NCBI GenBank assembly: GCA_037137575.1
Contig: JBAXKB010000011.1
Location: forward strand, 1-30,344
DNA length: 30,344 nt
Source of the DNA: UBA5976 sp037137575
Lineage (GTDB): Bacteria > Actinomycetota > Actinomycetes > S36-B12 > UBA5976
Direction of reading: 5' to 3'
A program made the translations under genes and the position numbers. Below the pieces are notes generated by a model. It was given only the letters and a program-made list of their open reading frames with translations. It had not been told where the DNA came from and did no database searches. Below are positions 24,654 through 30,344 of this stretch, in pieces; position 1 is the first letter of the stretch; the number at the start of each line of letters is the position of its first letter.

Positions 24654-25439
24654 ATGGATTGGTCTTTACGCTCTTGTGCCCGCAATGGACATGTCACCTT
24701 CCGACCGGATGAAACCGAATTAGCCGAGCAACTAAGAGTTGATACTCCAGTTGGGCAAGCTTGGAAATGCCTTCGTTGCGGCGCCTTCATCCCAGAAGAA
24801 CCATTTGCTTTTGGCCCGGCAGATAAAGCCCCTGAAGTGCCCCATGCTGGACAGATTCGTGACCGATTCATTATTAGATTGCTTGGCCTAGAACGGGGAA
24901 TCCGTGGTCTCATTGTTTTCATAGTTGGTCTTGCCGTCTGGCAATTGCAAATTTCGCAGGAAACACTTGTCGATCATTTGAATTCAGCACTGCCGTTGCT
25001 GAAACCTTTTGCTGATCAAATCGGTTGGAATATAAACGACTCTGGAATCATAAATTTCTTGTCGAGCGTGCTATCAACTTCGCCACACACTTTGTACCTA
25101 ATTACTATTGGTCTTTTAGCTTATGGCCTACTTCAAATCGTAGAAGGTACTGGACTTTGGTACCAAAAACGTTGGGCTGAATATTTAGCGGTAGTAGCAA
25201 CAAGTGCATTTATCCCATTAGAAATTTTTGAACTCACTCACAAGATCACTTTCTTGCGAGCGGGGGCACTTGTTGTGAACGTAGCTGCAGTTATGTGGTT
25301 GCTTTGGACTAAGCACTTGTTTGGTCTAAACGGCGGAGCTGCTGCAGCTCATGATGAAAGCGTTAAGGGTCGCGCTGCCATTGATTACGCAATCAACATG
25401 CATAGTCGACTAGAAGCTGCTGTTACAGAAAGCCATTAA
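24654..25439 (+). CDS. DUF2127-type membrane protein with N-terminal zinc-knuckle-like segment
   Basis: A 261-aa protein of unknown function. The N-terminus MDWSLRSCARNGHVTF...AWKCLRCGAF carries C8, H13, C39 and C42, which could bind zinc (inference). Four hydrophobic segments follow: around residues 66-85 (RGLIVFIVGLAVWQLQI), 125-145 (LYLITIGLLAYGLLQIVEG), 150-170 (YLAVVATSAFIPLEIFEL) and 178-198 (RAGALVVNVAAVMWLLW). The GLLQIVEGTGLWYQKRWAEYLAV stretch is the core of DUF2127. The frame opens at 24630, but ATG 24654 gives the recognisable family start and has TAGACT 7 nt upstream. It is divergent from the thioredoxin-TPR gene and convergent with the hydrolase at 25465 (25 nt apart). No enzymatic role can be assigned. 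Confidence 0.8.
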   Translation: MDWSLRSCARNGHVTFRPDETELAEQLRVDTPVGQAWKCLRCGAFIPEEPFAFGPADKAPEVPHAGQIRDRFIIRLLGLERGIRGLIVFIVGLAVWQLQISQETLVDHLNSALPLLKPFADQIGWNINDSGIINFLSSVLSTSPHTLYLITIGLLAYGLLQIVEGTGLWYQKRWAEYLAVVATSAFIPLEIFELTHKITFLRAGALVVNVAAVMWLLWTKHLFGLNGGAAAAHDESVKGRAAIDYAINMHSRLEAAVTESH

Positions 25440-25464
25440 TTCTCTGCGGACAGATTGATACTTT

Positions 25465-26253
25465 TCAGGAGTTAGTTAGCCAAGCAATGACTGCCTGTGC
25501 ACTAGCTTTCGGATCTTCAACTGGTGGCAAATGTCCGCACTTTTCTAGTTCAATAAATGTTGGATTTTGAGCCAGGTCGACCATCGTTTGAAAGTCTTCG
25601 GGTTTACTAACTACATCATCGGCGCCGCGTAACAAGAAAGTTGGACCAGCAAAACTTTCCAATGCAGAACTGCTATCTGGCCGGCCTGCCATGGCTTGCT
25701 GCAGCCACGCAATCGTTGCCGCGCTACTTGCTGAAATCCAACCACGAACTTGGTTAACCACATCTGGTCGATTTTCATGCGTATAAGAACACAGCAGCGT
25801 GGGCAACATTTGTTCGGCATAATCTGCAACTGAAATGTGTGCCGTAATTATGTCTGATGCAATGCGCTGGCGGTTTCGGGCAGCAGCTGGTGAATCTGCT
25901 GTGACTTTTGTGTCAATCAGCCCGATGCCAGCGACTGCTTCAGGGTTCGCGCGCAGCATCGCAAGCGTTACATAACCCCCAAGCGAAACTCCCAGAATTG
26001 TTGCCTGCTCAATCCCCTGCTCGGCCAGCAATTGCCACACATCTGCAGCTAGCAAATCAATATCAGGTTCAGCATCATTATTCGGGCTGGTTGCACAACC
26101 ACGAAGGTTGGGCGCAATAACGAAGAAACCTGCCTTGGCTATCTCTGGTGCAATGGCCGACCAAAACTGCGCGCGAAATGGAAATGGATGAATCAGCACC
26201 ACCGCTGGATTATCTGCCGAGCCATAGCTATCGAAGGTTAGCGAGACACTCAT
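25465..26253 (-). CDS. Alpha/beta hydrolase (lactonase/esterase-like)
   Basis: A 262-aa soluble hydrolase of the 3-oxoadipate enol-lactonase/BioH-like branch. The oxyanion-side motif LIHPFPF (20-26) is followed by the nucleophile elbow GVSLGGY (S90), the acid D212 or D213 in LLRGADDVVSKP, and the base H241 in EKCGHLPPVEDP. The frame is open to 26283, but the ATG at 26253 (MSVSLTFDSYG) is preferred because it overlaps the preceding hydrolase stop by one base (TAATG) and matches the fold's first strand. It is the last gene of a three-gene operon. Substrate is unknown; no cofactor domain is present. Confidence 0.85.
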   Translation of the reverse strand: MSVSLTFDSYGSADNPAVVLIHPFPFRAQFWSAIAPEIAKAGFFVIAPNLRGCATSPNNDAEPDIDLLAADVWQLLAEQGIEQATILGVSLGGYVTLAMLRANPEAVAGIGLIDTKVTADSPAAARNRQRIASDIITAHISVADYAEQMLPTLLCSYTHENRPDVVNQVRGWISASSAATIAWLQQAMAGRPDSSSALESFAGPTFLLRGADDVVSKPEDFQTMVDLAQNPTFIELEKCGHLPPVEDPKASAQAVIAWLTNS

Positions 26254-27005
26254 TAAGTGAGCCGACCCTGTAAATCGTCCCACTTATTCATCGGGCCATC
26301 CCATTGCCAAGTAAGTGCTGGCAGATCAGGACGAATTCGTTTTAATGCTTCATCCCAAGCAATGCGCACGAACTTCTCGCCCACCCATAAGTGCTTGCAA
26401 TCCGCGATGCCAATGGTTTCGCATTGTGGAACTTTGGCAAACCTTGGTAGAGCTTGCTCTGGAGTTAAATACTCATCTAGTTCGGGCACAAGAGCCACTA
26501 GTGGACGACCTGAATCTGCCCAACTCTGCAAAGCAGATTCGTCACTCCATTTCAACGGTGGACTAAACAGAATGCCGCCTTGTATCGGATCAATATTTCC
26601 GTGCATCAACAAAACGTCTGTGCCAAAGGACCAGCCAACAAGCCAAATGTTGGGCAGGTTTCGGGCAATAGCAAAATCCAAGGCAGCTTTAAGGTCGTGA
26701 CCTTCTAGGTGACCTTTGTCGTAAGCGCCTTCACTTGTTCCATCAGCGCTGCTTGTGCCACGAAAGTTGAAACGCAGAATTGCTACTTGGGCCAAAGCCG
26801 GCAATCGCCAAGCTGCTTTACGAAATAGGTGGCTGTCCATCATGCCGCCACCAGTTGGATTTGGGTGCAGGCAGATTATGGTGGCCAATGGTTCGCCCTG
26901 TTCGGGCAATGCTAATTCGCCCACTAACTTAAACCCATCTGCGGTAGTTAGTGTGATTGGCTCACGTCGCGCAGGCAACACATTGTTTGCTGCTAGATCA
27001 GCCAC
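26253..27005 (-). CDS. Alpha/beta hydrolase (COG2945-like)
   Basis: A 250-aa protein. CLHPNPTGGGMMDSHLFRKAA (45-65) and ILRFNFRGTSSADGTSEGAYDKG (76-98) match the COG2945-type predicted hydrolases. The nucleophile elbow is GWSFGTD (S126), with candidate acid D177 (PELDEYLTP) and base H205 (ADCKHLWVGE). The triad is therefore plausible. The start is GTG at 27005, 2 nt after the stop of the small zinc-type gene, with no separate promoter seen. It overlaps the next hydrolase by one base. Biochemical substrate is unknown. Confidence 0.82.
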   Translation of the reverse strand: MADLAANNVLPARREPITLTTADGFKLVGELALPEQGEPLATIICLHPNPTGGGMMDSHLFRKAAWRLPALAQVAILRFNFRGTSSADGTSEGAYDKGHLEGHDLKAALDFAIARNLPNIWLVGWSFGTDVLLMHGNIDPIQGGILFSPPLKWSDESALQSWADSGRPLVALVPELDEYLTPEQALPRFAKVPQCETIGIADCKHLWVGEKFVRIAWDEALKRIRPDLPALTWQWDGPMNKWDDLQGRLT

Positions 27006-27007
27006 GT

Positions 27008-27292
27008 CTACCTTCTGTTCCGTCGATTAGCCCAGCAGGCTTTGTGCCAGTGCCGCCGAGTCTCTACACCTTCATCTAAACTTCCATTGAAATATTCCCA
27101 GGCAACCATGTGTGCTACCCCGCTAGCAATCAACTGATCGCAACCAGGGCATCTATATGTTTTGGTCGAATCTGCTCCGGAAATTTGCTGAGTTACCCAA
27201 CTGCCATCAGAAGTGGTCTCCAGTTTCCTTGTGCCATTGGGATTAAATTCGCGTGGCTCCGGAAGTGGTTCTCGGCGGTTGTGACGACCCAT
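27008..27292 (-). CDS. Small zinc-ribbon-like protein, conserved in actinobacteria, function unknown
   Basis: A 94-aa basic protein. The middle has TKTYRCPGCDQLIASGVAHMVAW and the end RRHWHKACW, so C48, C51, H61, H81/H83 and C86 could form a treble-clef or HNH-like zinc site (inference). I recognise it as a short protein that recurs next to alpha/beta hydrolases and nucS in actinobacteria, sometimes labelled ATP/GTP-binding, though no nucleotide-binding motif is visible. The ATG at 27292 has TAGAAT exactly 6 nt upstream and no ribosome site. It heads the operon with the two hydrolases and is divergent from nucS. Confidence 0.75.
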   Translation of the reverse strand: MGRHNRREPLPEPREFNPNGTRKLETTSDGSWVTQQISGADSTKTYRCPGCDQLIASGVAHMVAWEYFNGSLDEGVETRRHWHKACWANRRNRR

Positions 27293-27298
27293 AGGTCA

Positions 27299-27304
27299 AT
27301 TCTA
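27299..27304 (-). promoter_or_regulatory. Putative -10 element of leaderless zinc protein-hydrolase operon
   Basis: TAGAAT, 6 nt upstream of the ATG (spacer TGACCT); same hexamer and spacing as the gatC promoter. Confidence 0.5.
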
Positions 27305-27324
27305 GGCAATTGCAAAGATATCAG

Positions 27325-27351
27325 AGCAACTGCGAAGGGTTGCTGAACCCT
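27325..27351. repeat. Two overlapping inverted repeats in the zinc protein-nucS divergent spacer
   Basis: AGCAAC (27325-27330) pairs with GTTGCT (27339-27344), and AGGGTT (27336-27341) pairs with AACCCT (27346-27351). Both stems are perfect 6-bp but share the GTT at 27339-27341, so only one can form at a time. They lie between the two divergent -10 elements. They could be protein-binding sites or chance. Confidence 0.35.
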
Positions 27352-27368
27352 GAGCTTTGGCACCTTTA

Positions 27369-27374
27369 TACGCT
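27369..27374 (+). promoter_or_regulatory. Putative -10 element of leaderless nucS
   Basis: TACGCT is 6 nt before the nucS ATG (spacer TGAACA). No ribosome site is seen. Confidence 0.4.
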
Positions 27375-27380
27375 TGAACA

Positions 27381-28055
27381 ATGCGCTTAGTAATTGCCAC
27401 CTGCCAGGTTGATTATGTTGGTCGATTAAGCGCCCATTTGCCGGTAGCCCAGCGGTTAATTCTGATTAAGTCTGATGGCAGTGTTTCAATTCACGCTGAT
27501 GATCGCGCCTATAAGCCACTTAACTGGATGAGCCCACCATGTACCTTCAACCCAACAACTAGTGATGAAGGGATTGAGACTTGGACTGTCACCAACAAGT
27601 CAGGCGAACGGCTAATCATCTCGGTTCACGAAATTCATCATGATTCGTCACACGAACTTGGTTTTGATCCGGGCCTTGTTAAAGATGGCGTTGAAGCACA
27701 CCTACAAGAATTACTTGCCGAACATCTAGAAACTTTTGGCGATGGTTGGACACTCAACCGCCGCGAGTTCCCTACCGCAATTGGTCCGGTTGACATCATG
27801 TGTGTTGATGCGAGTGGTCAGGCTGTGGCCATCGAGATTAAACGCCGCGGCGAAATCGATGGCGTGGAACAGCTGACTCGTTACCTAGAACTTCTAAACC
27901 GCGATCCTCTGCTGCGTCCAGTACGCGGCATCTTCGCGGCGCAGGAAATTAAACCGCAAGCTCGCACTCTGGCGCAAGATCGTGGAATTGAATGTGTGGT
28001 TGTTAATTACGACGCCCTGCGTGGCCATCAGGGCGATGAATTGAGTTTGTTTTAG
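27381..28055 (+). CDS. nucS: Mismatch-specific endonuclease NucS/EndoMS
   Basis: Carries out the non-canonical mismatch repair of actinobacteria that lack MutS/MutL, cutting both strands at mismatches. The protein has 224 aa. The N-terminal DNA-binding/dimer domain begins MRLVIATCQVDYVGRLSAHLP. The nuclease core has D138 in GPVDIMCVD and E152/K154 in VAIEIKRRGEIDG, then QLTRYLELL. The extreme C-terminus is GDELSLF, an acidic-hydrophobic peptide of the type that binds the DNA sliding clamp, as described for NucS. The ATG at 27381 gives the standard family start. It is the first gene of the plus-strand pair and is divergent from the zinc protein operon. Confidence 0.96.
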   Translation: MRLVIATCQVDYVGRLSAHLPVAQRLILIKSDGSVSIHADDRAYKPLNWMSPPCTFNPTTSDEGIETWTVTNKSGERLIISVHEIHHDSSHELGFDPGLVKDGVEAHLQELLAEHLETFGDGWTLNRREFPTAIGPVDIMCVDASGQAVAIEIKRRGEIDGVEQLTRYLELLNRDPLLRPVRGIFAAQEIKPQARTLAQDRGIECVVVNYDALRGHQGDELSLF

Positions 28056-28135
28056 TCGTTCGCCTTTTGTGTCGACGCTTCCAAGTAAAACCAGTGCAAT
28101 ATTTCGATTAAAGTGCGTAATCGCGTAGATGCCTG

Positions 28136-28141
28136 CACACT
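28136..28141 (+). promoter_or_regulatory. Weak putative -10 element of the small membrane protein gene
   Basis: CACACT lies 6 nt before the ATG at 28148 (spacer TAAGGA). It keeps A2/T6 only. AAGGA directly abutting the ATG is too close to be a good ribosome site. Confidence 0.25.
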
Positions 28142-28147
28142 TAAGGA

Positions 28148-28474
28148 ATGCCACGTTGGAACTCGTTCTCGTATGTATTTGGTCCTGTAGTTGGTCTGCT
28201 GGCGATTGGTGTCATGGTTTTGATCCTGCGCTGGGCGTTTGCCCGAGGAAAATCTGTTGTTGAACGCCCGAGCCAAAAAGGTTCACCGGATGAGTACGGA
28301 ATGTTAATCCCAATCGCATCCCCTGCCGATTACATTCAGGGTGAGATGCTGCGCCGCAGGTTAACGGATTCAGGAATTAAGGCAACACTTGCTACAACAA
28401 CTGAAGGGCCAAGAATTTTGATTTGGCCAGCCGATGAAAAGCGTGCTCAATCGATACTTAGTCGAGGTCGTTAA
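28148..28474 (+). CDS. Small membrane-anchored protein with DUF2007-like soluble tail
   Basis: A 108-aa protein of unknown function. Residues about 8-30 (YVFGPVVGLLAIGVMVLILRWAFARG) form one transmembrane helix. The cytosolic tail has EYGMLIPIASPADYIQGEMLRRRLTDSGIKATLATTTEGPRILIWPADEKRAQSIL, which resembles DUF2007 putative signal-transducing domains (an alpha-beta fold, ADYIQGEMLRRRL helix then IKATL strand). It follows nucS after 92 nt and overlaps convergent murA by 17 nt at the 3' end. Similar proteins sit between nucS and murA in other actinobacteria as far as I recall; no role is established. Confidence 0.7.
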   Translation: MPRWNSFSYVFGPVVGLLAIGVMVLILRWAFARGKSVVERPSQKGSPDEYGMLIPIASPADYIQGEMLRRRLTDSGIKATLATTTEGPRILIWPADEKRAQSILSRGR

Positions 28475-29735
28475 TTACTTCGCGGGTAATTGGCGCGCCA
28501 AGTGCAACCAGTTGCTTTTCAAATCCGACATAGCCACGATCAATGTGTTCAATACCGTGCACAGTCGTTACCCCTTCAGCAACTAACCCAGCTAAAACTA
28601 AGCCAGCGCCGGCGCGAATATCGGTGGATTCAACCGGCGCACCAGAAAGTAATGGCTTGCCCCGAACCAATGCATGGTGGCCATCAGTTCGAACCTCTGC
28701 CCCAAGACGGCTAAGTTCTTGCACGAATCTAAAGCGAGCTTCGAATAGGTTCTCCGTGATCATGGCAGAGCCATCCGCAATTGAGTTCATAGCGATGAAT
28801 TGTGGCTGAAGATCTGTTGGGAAACCTGGATATGGCAAAGTGACGATATCCACGGCTGTGGGCCGCCGGTCCATGCGAACTCGAATGCCATTTTCGACAG
28901 ATTCAATGGTTGCCCCTGCTGCGCTTAGTTTCTCGAGCGGAAGAGCCATGTGTTCGGCGCGGGCATTCAAGATTGTGATATCGCCCCCAGTCATAACCGC
29001 AGCAACAGCCCAAGTGGCAGCCACAATTCGATCGGCAACTGTTGTGTGTTCCACCGGACTTAGCGAACTAACTCCATTAACTGTTAACAATGATGTGCCA
29101 ACACCTTGAATGTCAGCGCCCATGTTGAGTAACATTTCACAAATATCAACAATTTCTGGTTCACGCGCAGCATTGTCGATTACTGTCTGGCCGTTCGCAG
29201 TCACGGCAGCCATCAAAAGTGTTTCGGTCGCGCCAACACTCGGGAAATCTAAGTAGACATGTGTGCCGTGTAACCCTTCGGCCGGCGCGTGCACAACAAG
29301 ATAACCGTGTTCGCTGGTTACCTCAGCGCCCATGCGCTCCAGTCCGGCAATGTGCATGTCGAGCCCACGAGAGCCGATGTTGTCGCCACCTGGCAGAGCT
29401 ACGTCAGCAGCCCCAGTTCGGGCCACAAGTGGACCGAGTACCGCAATAGATGCGCGCATTCGGCGAACAAGGTCGTAGTCAGCGCGATGCTCAATCTGGG
29501 CAGGTACATCAATCACGATGGTTTCAGTCTGCGGGTTGTAATCGACCGTGCAACCAAGGCGACGCAAAAGTTCGGCCATGATGGTCACATCAAGGATATC
29601 TGGCACAGCGTGAATGGTGGATGTGCCAGTGGCCAAAAGTGCCACAGCCATCAACTTAAGGGAACTATTTTTTGCGCCAGAGACCGAAACCGTTCCAACT
29701 AGGCGCGCAGCCCCCGCAATCCGAAAAACATCCAC
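28458..29735 (-). CDS. murA: UDP-N-acetylglucosamine 1-carboxyvinyltransferase (MurA, Asp type)
   Basis: First committed step of peptidoglycan synthesis: transfer of enolpyruvate from PEP to UDP-GlcNAc. From the chosen GTG it is 425 aa. K22 in VSGAKNSSLKL, MRASIAVLGPL (93-103), and YPGFPTDLQPQFIA are conserved active-site segments. The loop that carries the catalytic Cys in most bacteria (PGGCxIG) reads ALPGGDNIGSR, with D118 in that place, as in Mycobacterium; this makes the enzyme insensitive to fosfomycin. The frame extends to a TTG at 29768 through an inverted repeat, so GTG at 29735 (MDVFRIAGAARLVG) is preferred. It is convergent with the small membrane gene and divergent from the cobalamin adenosyltransferase. 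Confidence 0.95.
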   Translation of the reverse strand: MDVFRIAGAARLVGTVSVSGAKNSSLKLMAVALLATGTSTIHAVPDILDVTIMAELLRRLGCTVDYNPQTETIVIDVPAQIEHRADYDLVRRMRASIAVLGPLVARTGAADVALPGGDNIGSRGLDMHIAGLERMGAEVTSEHGYLVVHAPAEGLHGTHVYLDFPSVGATETLLMAAVTANGQTVIDNAAREPEIVDICEMLLNMGADIQGVGTSLLTVNGVSSLSPVEHTTVADRIVAATWAVAAVMTGGDITILNARAEHMALPLEKLSAAGATIESVENGIRVRMDRRPTAVDIVTLPYPGFPTDLQPQFIAMNSIADGSAMITENLFEARFRFVQELSRLGAEVRTDGHHALVRGKPLLSGAPVESTDIRAGAGLVLAGLVAEGVTTVHGIEHIDRGYVGFEKQLVALGAPITREVINDLD

Positions 29736-29743
29736 GATAAAAG

Positions 29744-29749
29744 AGAATA
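29744..29749 (-). promoter_or_regulatory. Putative -10 element of murA
   Basis: TATTCT is 8 nt before the GTG start, slightly further than in the other leaderless candidates. There is no ribosome site in the short CTTTTATC spacer. Confidence 0.35.
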
Positions 29750-29751
29750 AC

Positions 29752-29766
29752 GCCTGCCCAGCAGGC
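29752..29766. repeat. Inverted repeat between murA and the cobalamin adenosyltransferase
   Basis: GCCTGC-CCA-GCAGGC is a perfect 6-bp inverted repeat with a 3-bp centre in the 63-bp divergent spacer, just upstream of the murA -10. It could be an operator controlling murA, the adenosyltransferase or both. Confidence 0.35.
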
Positions 29767-29785
29767 AAGATACCAATAGGCGCTC

Positions 29786-29791
29786 TAGAGT
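29786..29791 (+). promoter_or_regulatory. Putative -10 element of leaderless cobalamin adenosyltransferase gene
   Basis: TAGAGT is 7 nt before the ATG at 29799 (spacer GGGATTT). No ribosome site is seen. Confidence 0.45.
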
Positions 29792-29798
29792 GGGATTT

Positions 29799-30344
29799 AT
29801 GGTTAATTTGACTCGTATTTATACCCGTACTGGCGATGATGGCACAACAAATCTTGGTGACATGAGCCGTACTGGCAAGAATGATCCAAGACTAAAAGCG
29901 TATGCCGATGTTGATGAAGCCAACAGCGCAATCGGCCTTGCGGTAACTACAAGCGGACTTCGTGCCGACGTAACCACATTGTTGGTAGACATCCAGAACG
30001 ATCTTTTCGATGTCGGCGCCGACTTGTGCACACCAATCATTGATAATCCGCCACATGAGCCTCTTCGGGTAACTCCTGAATATATCGATCGCCTGGAATC
30101 TGCCTGCGACACCTTCAATGAAGAGGTTGAAGCACTTCGCTCATTCATTTTGCCTGGTGGCACTGAAGCTGCTGCTCGCCTACACGTTGCGCGCACAGTT
30201 GCCCGTAGAGCTGAGCGAAGCACTTGGGCTGCTATCGACATGTATCACGGTGGTGTAAATCCGCTTGCCGCTACTTATCTAAACCGGTTAAGTGACTTAC
30301 TCTTCATTCTTGCCCGCGTAGCCAATAAAGAAGTTGGCGATGTG
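29799..30344 (+). CDS. Cob(I)alamin adenosyltransferase, PduO type (runs off right edge)
   Basis: Transfers the adenosyl group of ATP to cob(I)alamin to make coenzyme B12. The 182 visible residues start MVNLTRIYTRTGDDGTTNLGD, with the ATP-binding TRTGDDGTTNLGD motif of PduO-type enzymes. DEANSAIG (about 39-46) and DIQNDLFDVGADL (about 64-76) follow, then LPGGTEAAARLHVARTVARRAER and NPLAATYLNRLSDLLFILAR, the nucleotide/cobalamin-binding helices. Only a few C-terminal residues should be missing. It is divergent from murA and, as part of the conserved actinobacterial neighbourhood, probably single-gene or first in an operon continuing beyond the window. Confidence 0.94.
   Translation, partial: MVNLTRIYTRTGDDGTTNLGDMSRTGKNDPRLKAYADVDEANSAIGLAVTTSGLRADVTTLLVDIQNDLFDVGADLCTPIIDNPPHEPLRVTPEYIDRLESACDTFNEEVEALRSFILPGGTEAAARLHVARTVARRAERSTWAAIDMYHGGVNPLAATYLNRLSDLLFILARVANKEVGDV

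Noticed and set aside
26257..26700. 147-aa open frame opposite the COG2945-like hydrolase
   Set aside because: Antisense shadow; the minus strand carries the full hydrolase triad.
29736..29768. Extended murA start at TTG 29768
   Set aside because: It would translate through the inverted repeat and the putative -10 and add residues absent from the family; GTG 29735 gives the normal N-terminus.
29819..30241. 140-aa open frame on the minus strand opposite the cobalamin adenosyltransferase
   Set aside because: The plus strand encodes all conserved adenosyltransferase motifs, so this is a shadow.
1..30344. CRISPR arrays, insertion sequences, phage genes, tRNA or rRNA genes, toxin-antitoxin or defence islands
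   Set aside because: No regularly spaced repeats, transposase or integrase motifs, cloverleaf-like sequences or defence-family motifs were seen on either strand; the content is conserved housekeeping genes.

Overview
The window is a gene-dense stretch of bacterial chromosome, almost certainly from a small-genome, moderate-GC actinobacterium. GC looks close to half by eye (not computed), and a freshwater or marine planktonic lineage such as Nanopelagicales is my best guess. The phylum call rests on actinobacterial hallmark genes found together: NucS mismatch endonuclease, GlgE maltosyltransferase, a MurA with Asp in place of the usual catalytic Cys, a DUF2127 membrane protein with an N-terminal CxxC segment, and a small zinc-type protein next to nucS. 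Spacers are short, operon genes often overlap by 1-14 nt, and I see no insertion sequences, tRNA/rRNA genes, CRISPR arrays or phage genes.

Layout. 1-7665 (minus strand): branched-chain amino acid and serine synthesis. ilvD is followed by a 291-nt spacer, then ilvB-ilvN, ilvC, a NadR-like NAD enzyme, an AlkA-type DNA glycosylase and the start of serA (cut by the window edge). 7777-9219 (plus): a free-standing amidase. 9209-12524 (minus): gatC-gatA-gatB, the tRNA-dependent Gln/Asn amidotransferase. 12594-17034 (minus): cysteine desulfurase-mnmA-ligA. 17229-23630 (plus): glgX, glgE, glgB, for glycogen/alpha-glucan metabolism. 23684-25439: a divergent pair, a thioredoxin-TPR protein (minus) and a DUF2127 membrane protein (plus). 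25465-27292 (minus): a small zinc-type protein and two alpha/beta hydrolases in one tight operon. 27381-28474 (plus): nucS and a small membrane-anchored protein. 28458-29735 (minus): murA. 29799-end (plus): PduO-type cobalamin adenosyltransferase, cut by the window edge.

How the genes work together. IlvB/IlvN, IlvC and IlvD make three consecutive steps of valine/isoleucine synthesis. The desulfurase feeds sulfur to MnmA for tRNA wobble-uridine thiolation. GatCAB corrects mischarged tRNAs. GlgE extends, GlgB branches and GlgX debranches alpha-glucan. NucS, LigA and the glycosylase are DNA-repair enzymes.

The most striking non-coding pattern is that 12 of the 15 starts preceded by a plausible promoter region have an A-and-T-anchored hexamer (TANNNT in nine of them, NANNNT in three) placed 6-8 nt before the start codon, as expected for leaderless mRNAs. 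The exceptions, ilvB, ilvC and glgX, carry Shine-Dalgarno sequences. Two of them (ilvB, glgX) have leaders with short upstream ORFs and inverted repeats that look regulatory. The ilvB leader, with a Val/Ile-containing mini-ORF whose codons can pair with a downstream loop, is the best candidate for an undescribed regulatory element here. I found no convincing novel multi-gene defence or mobile system.
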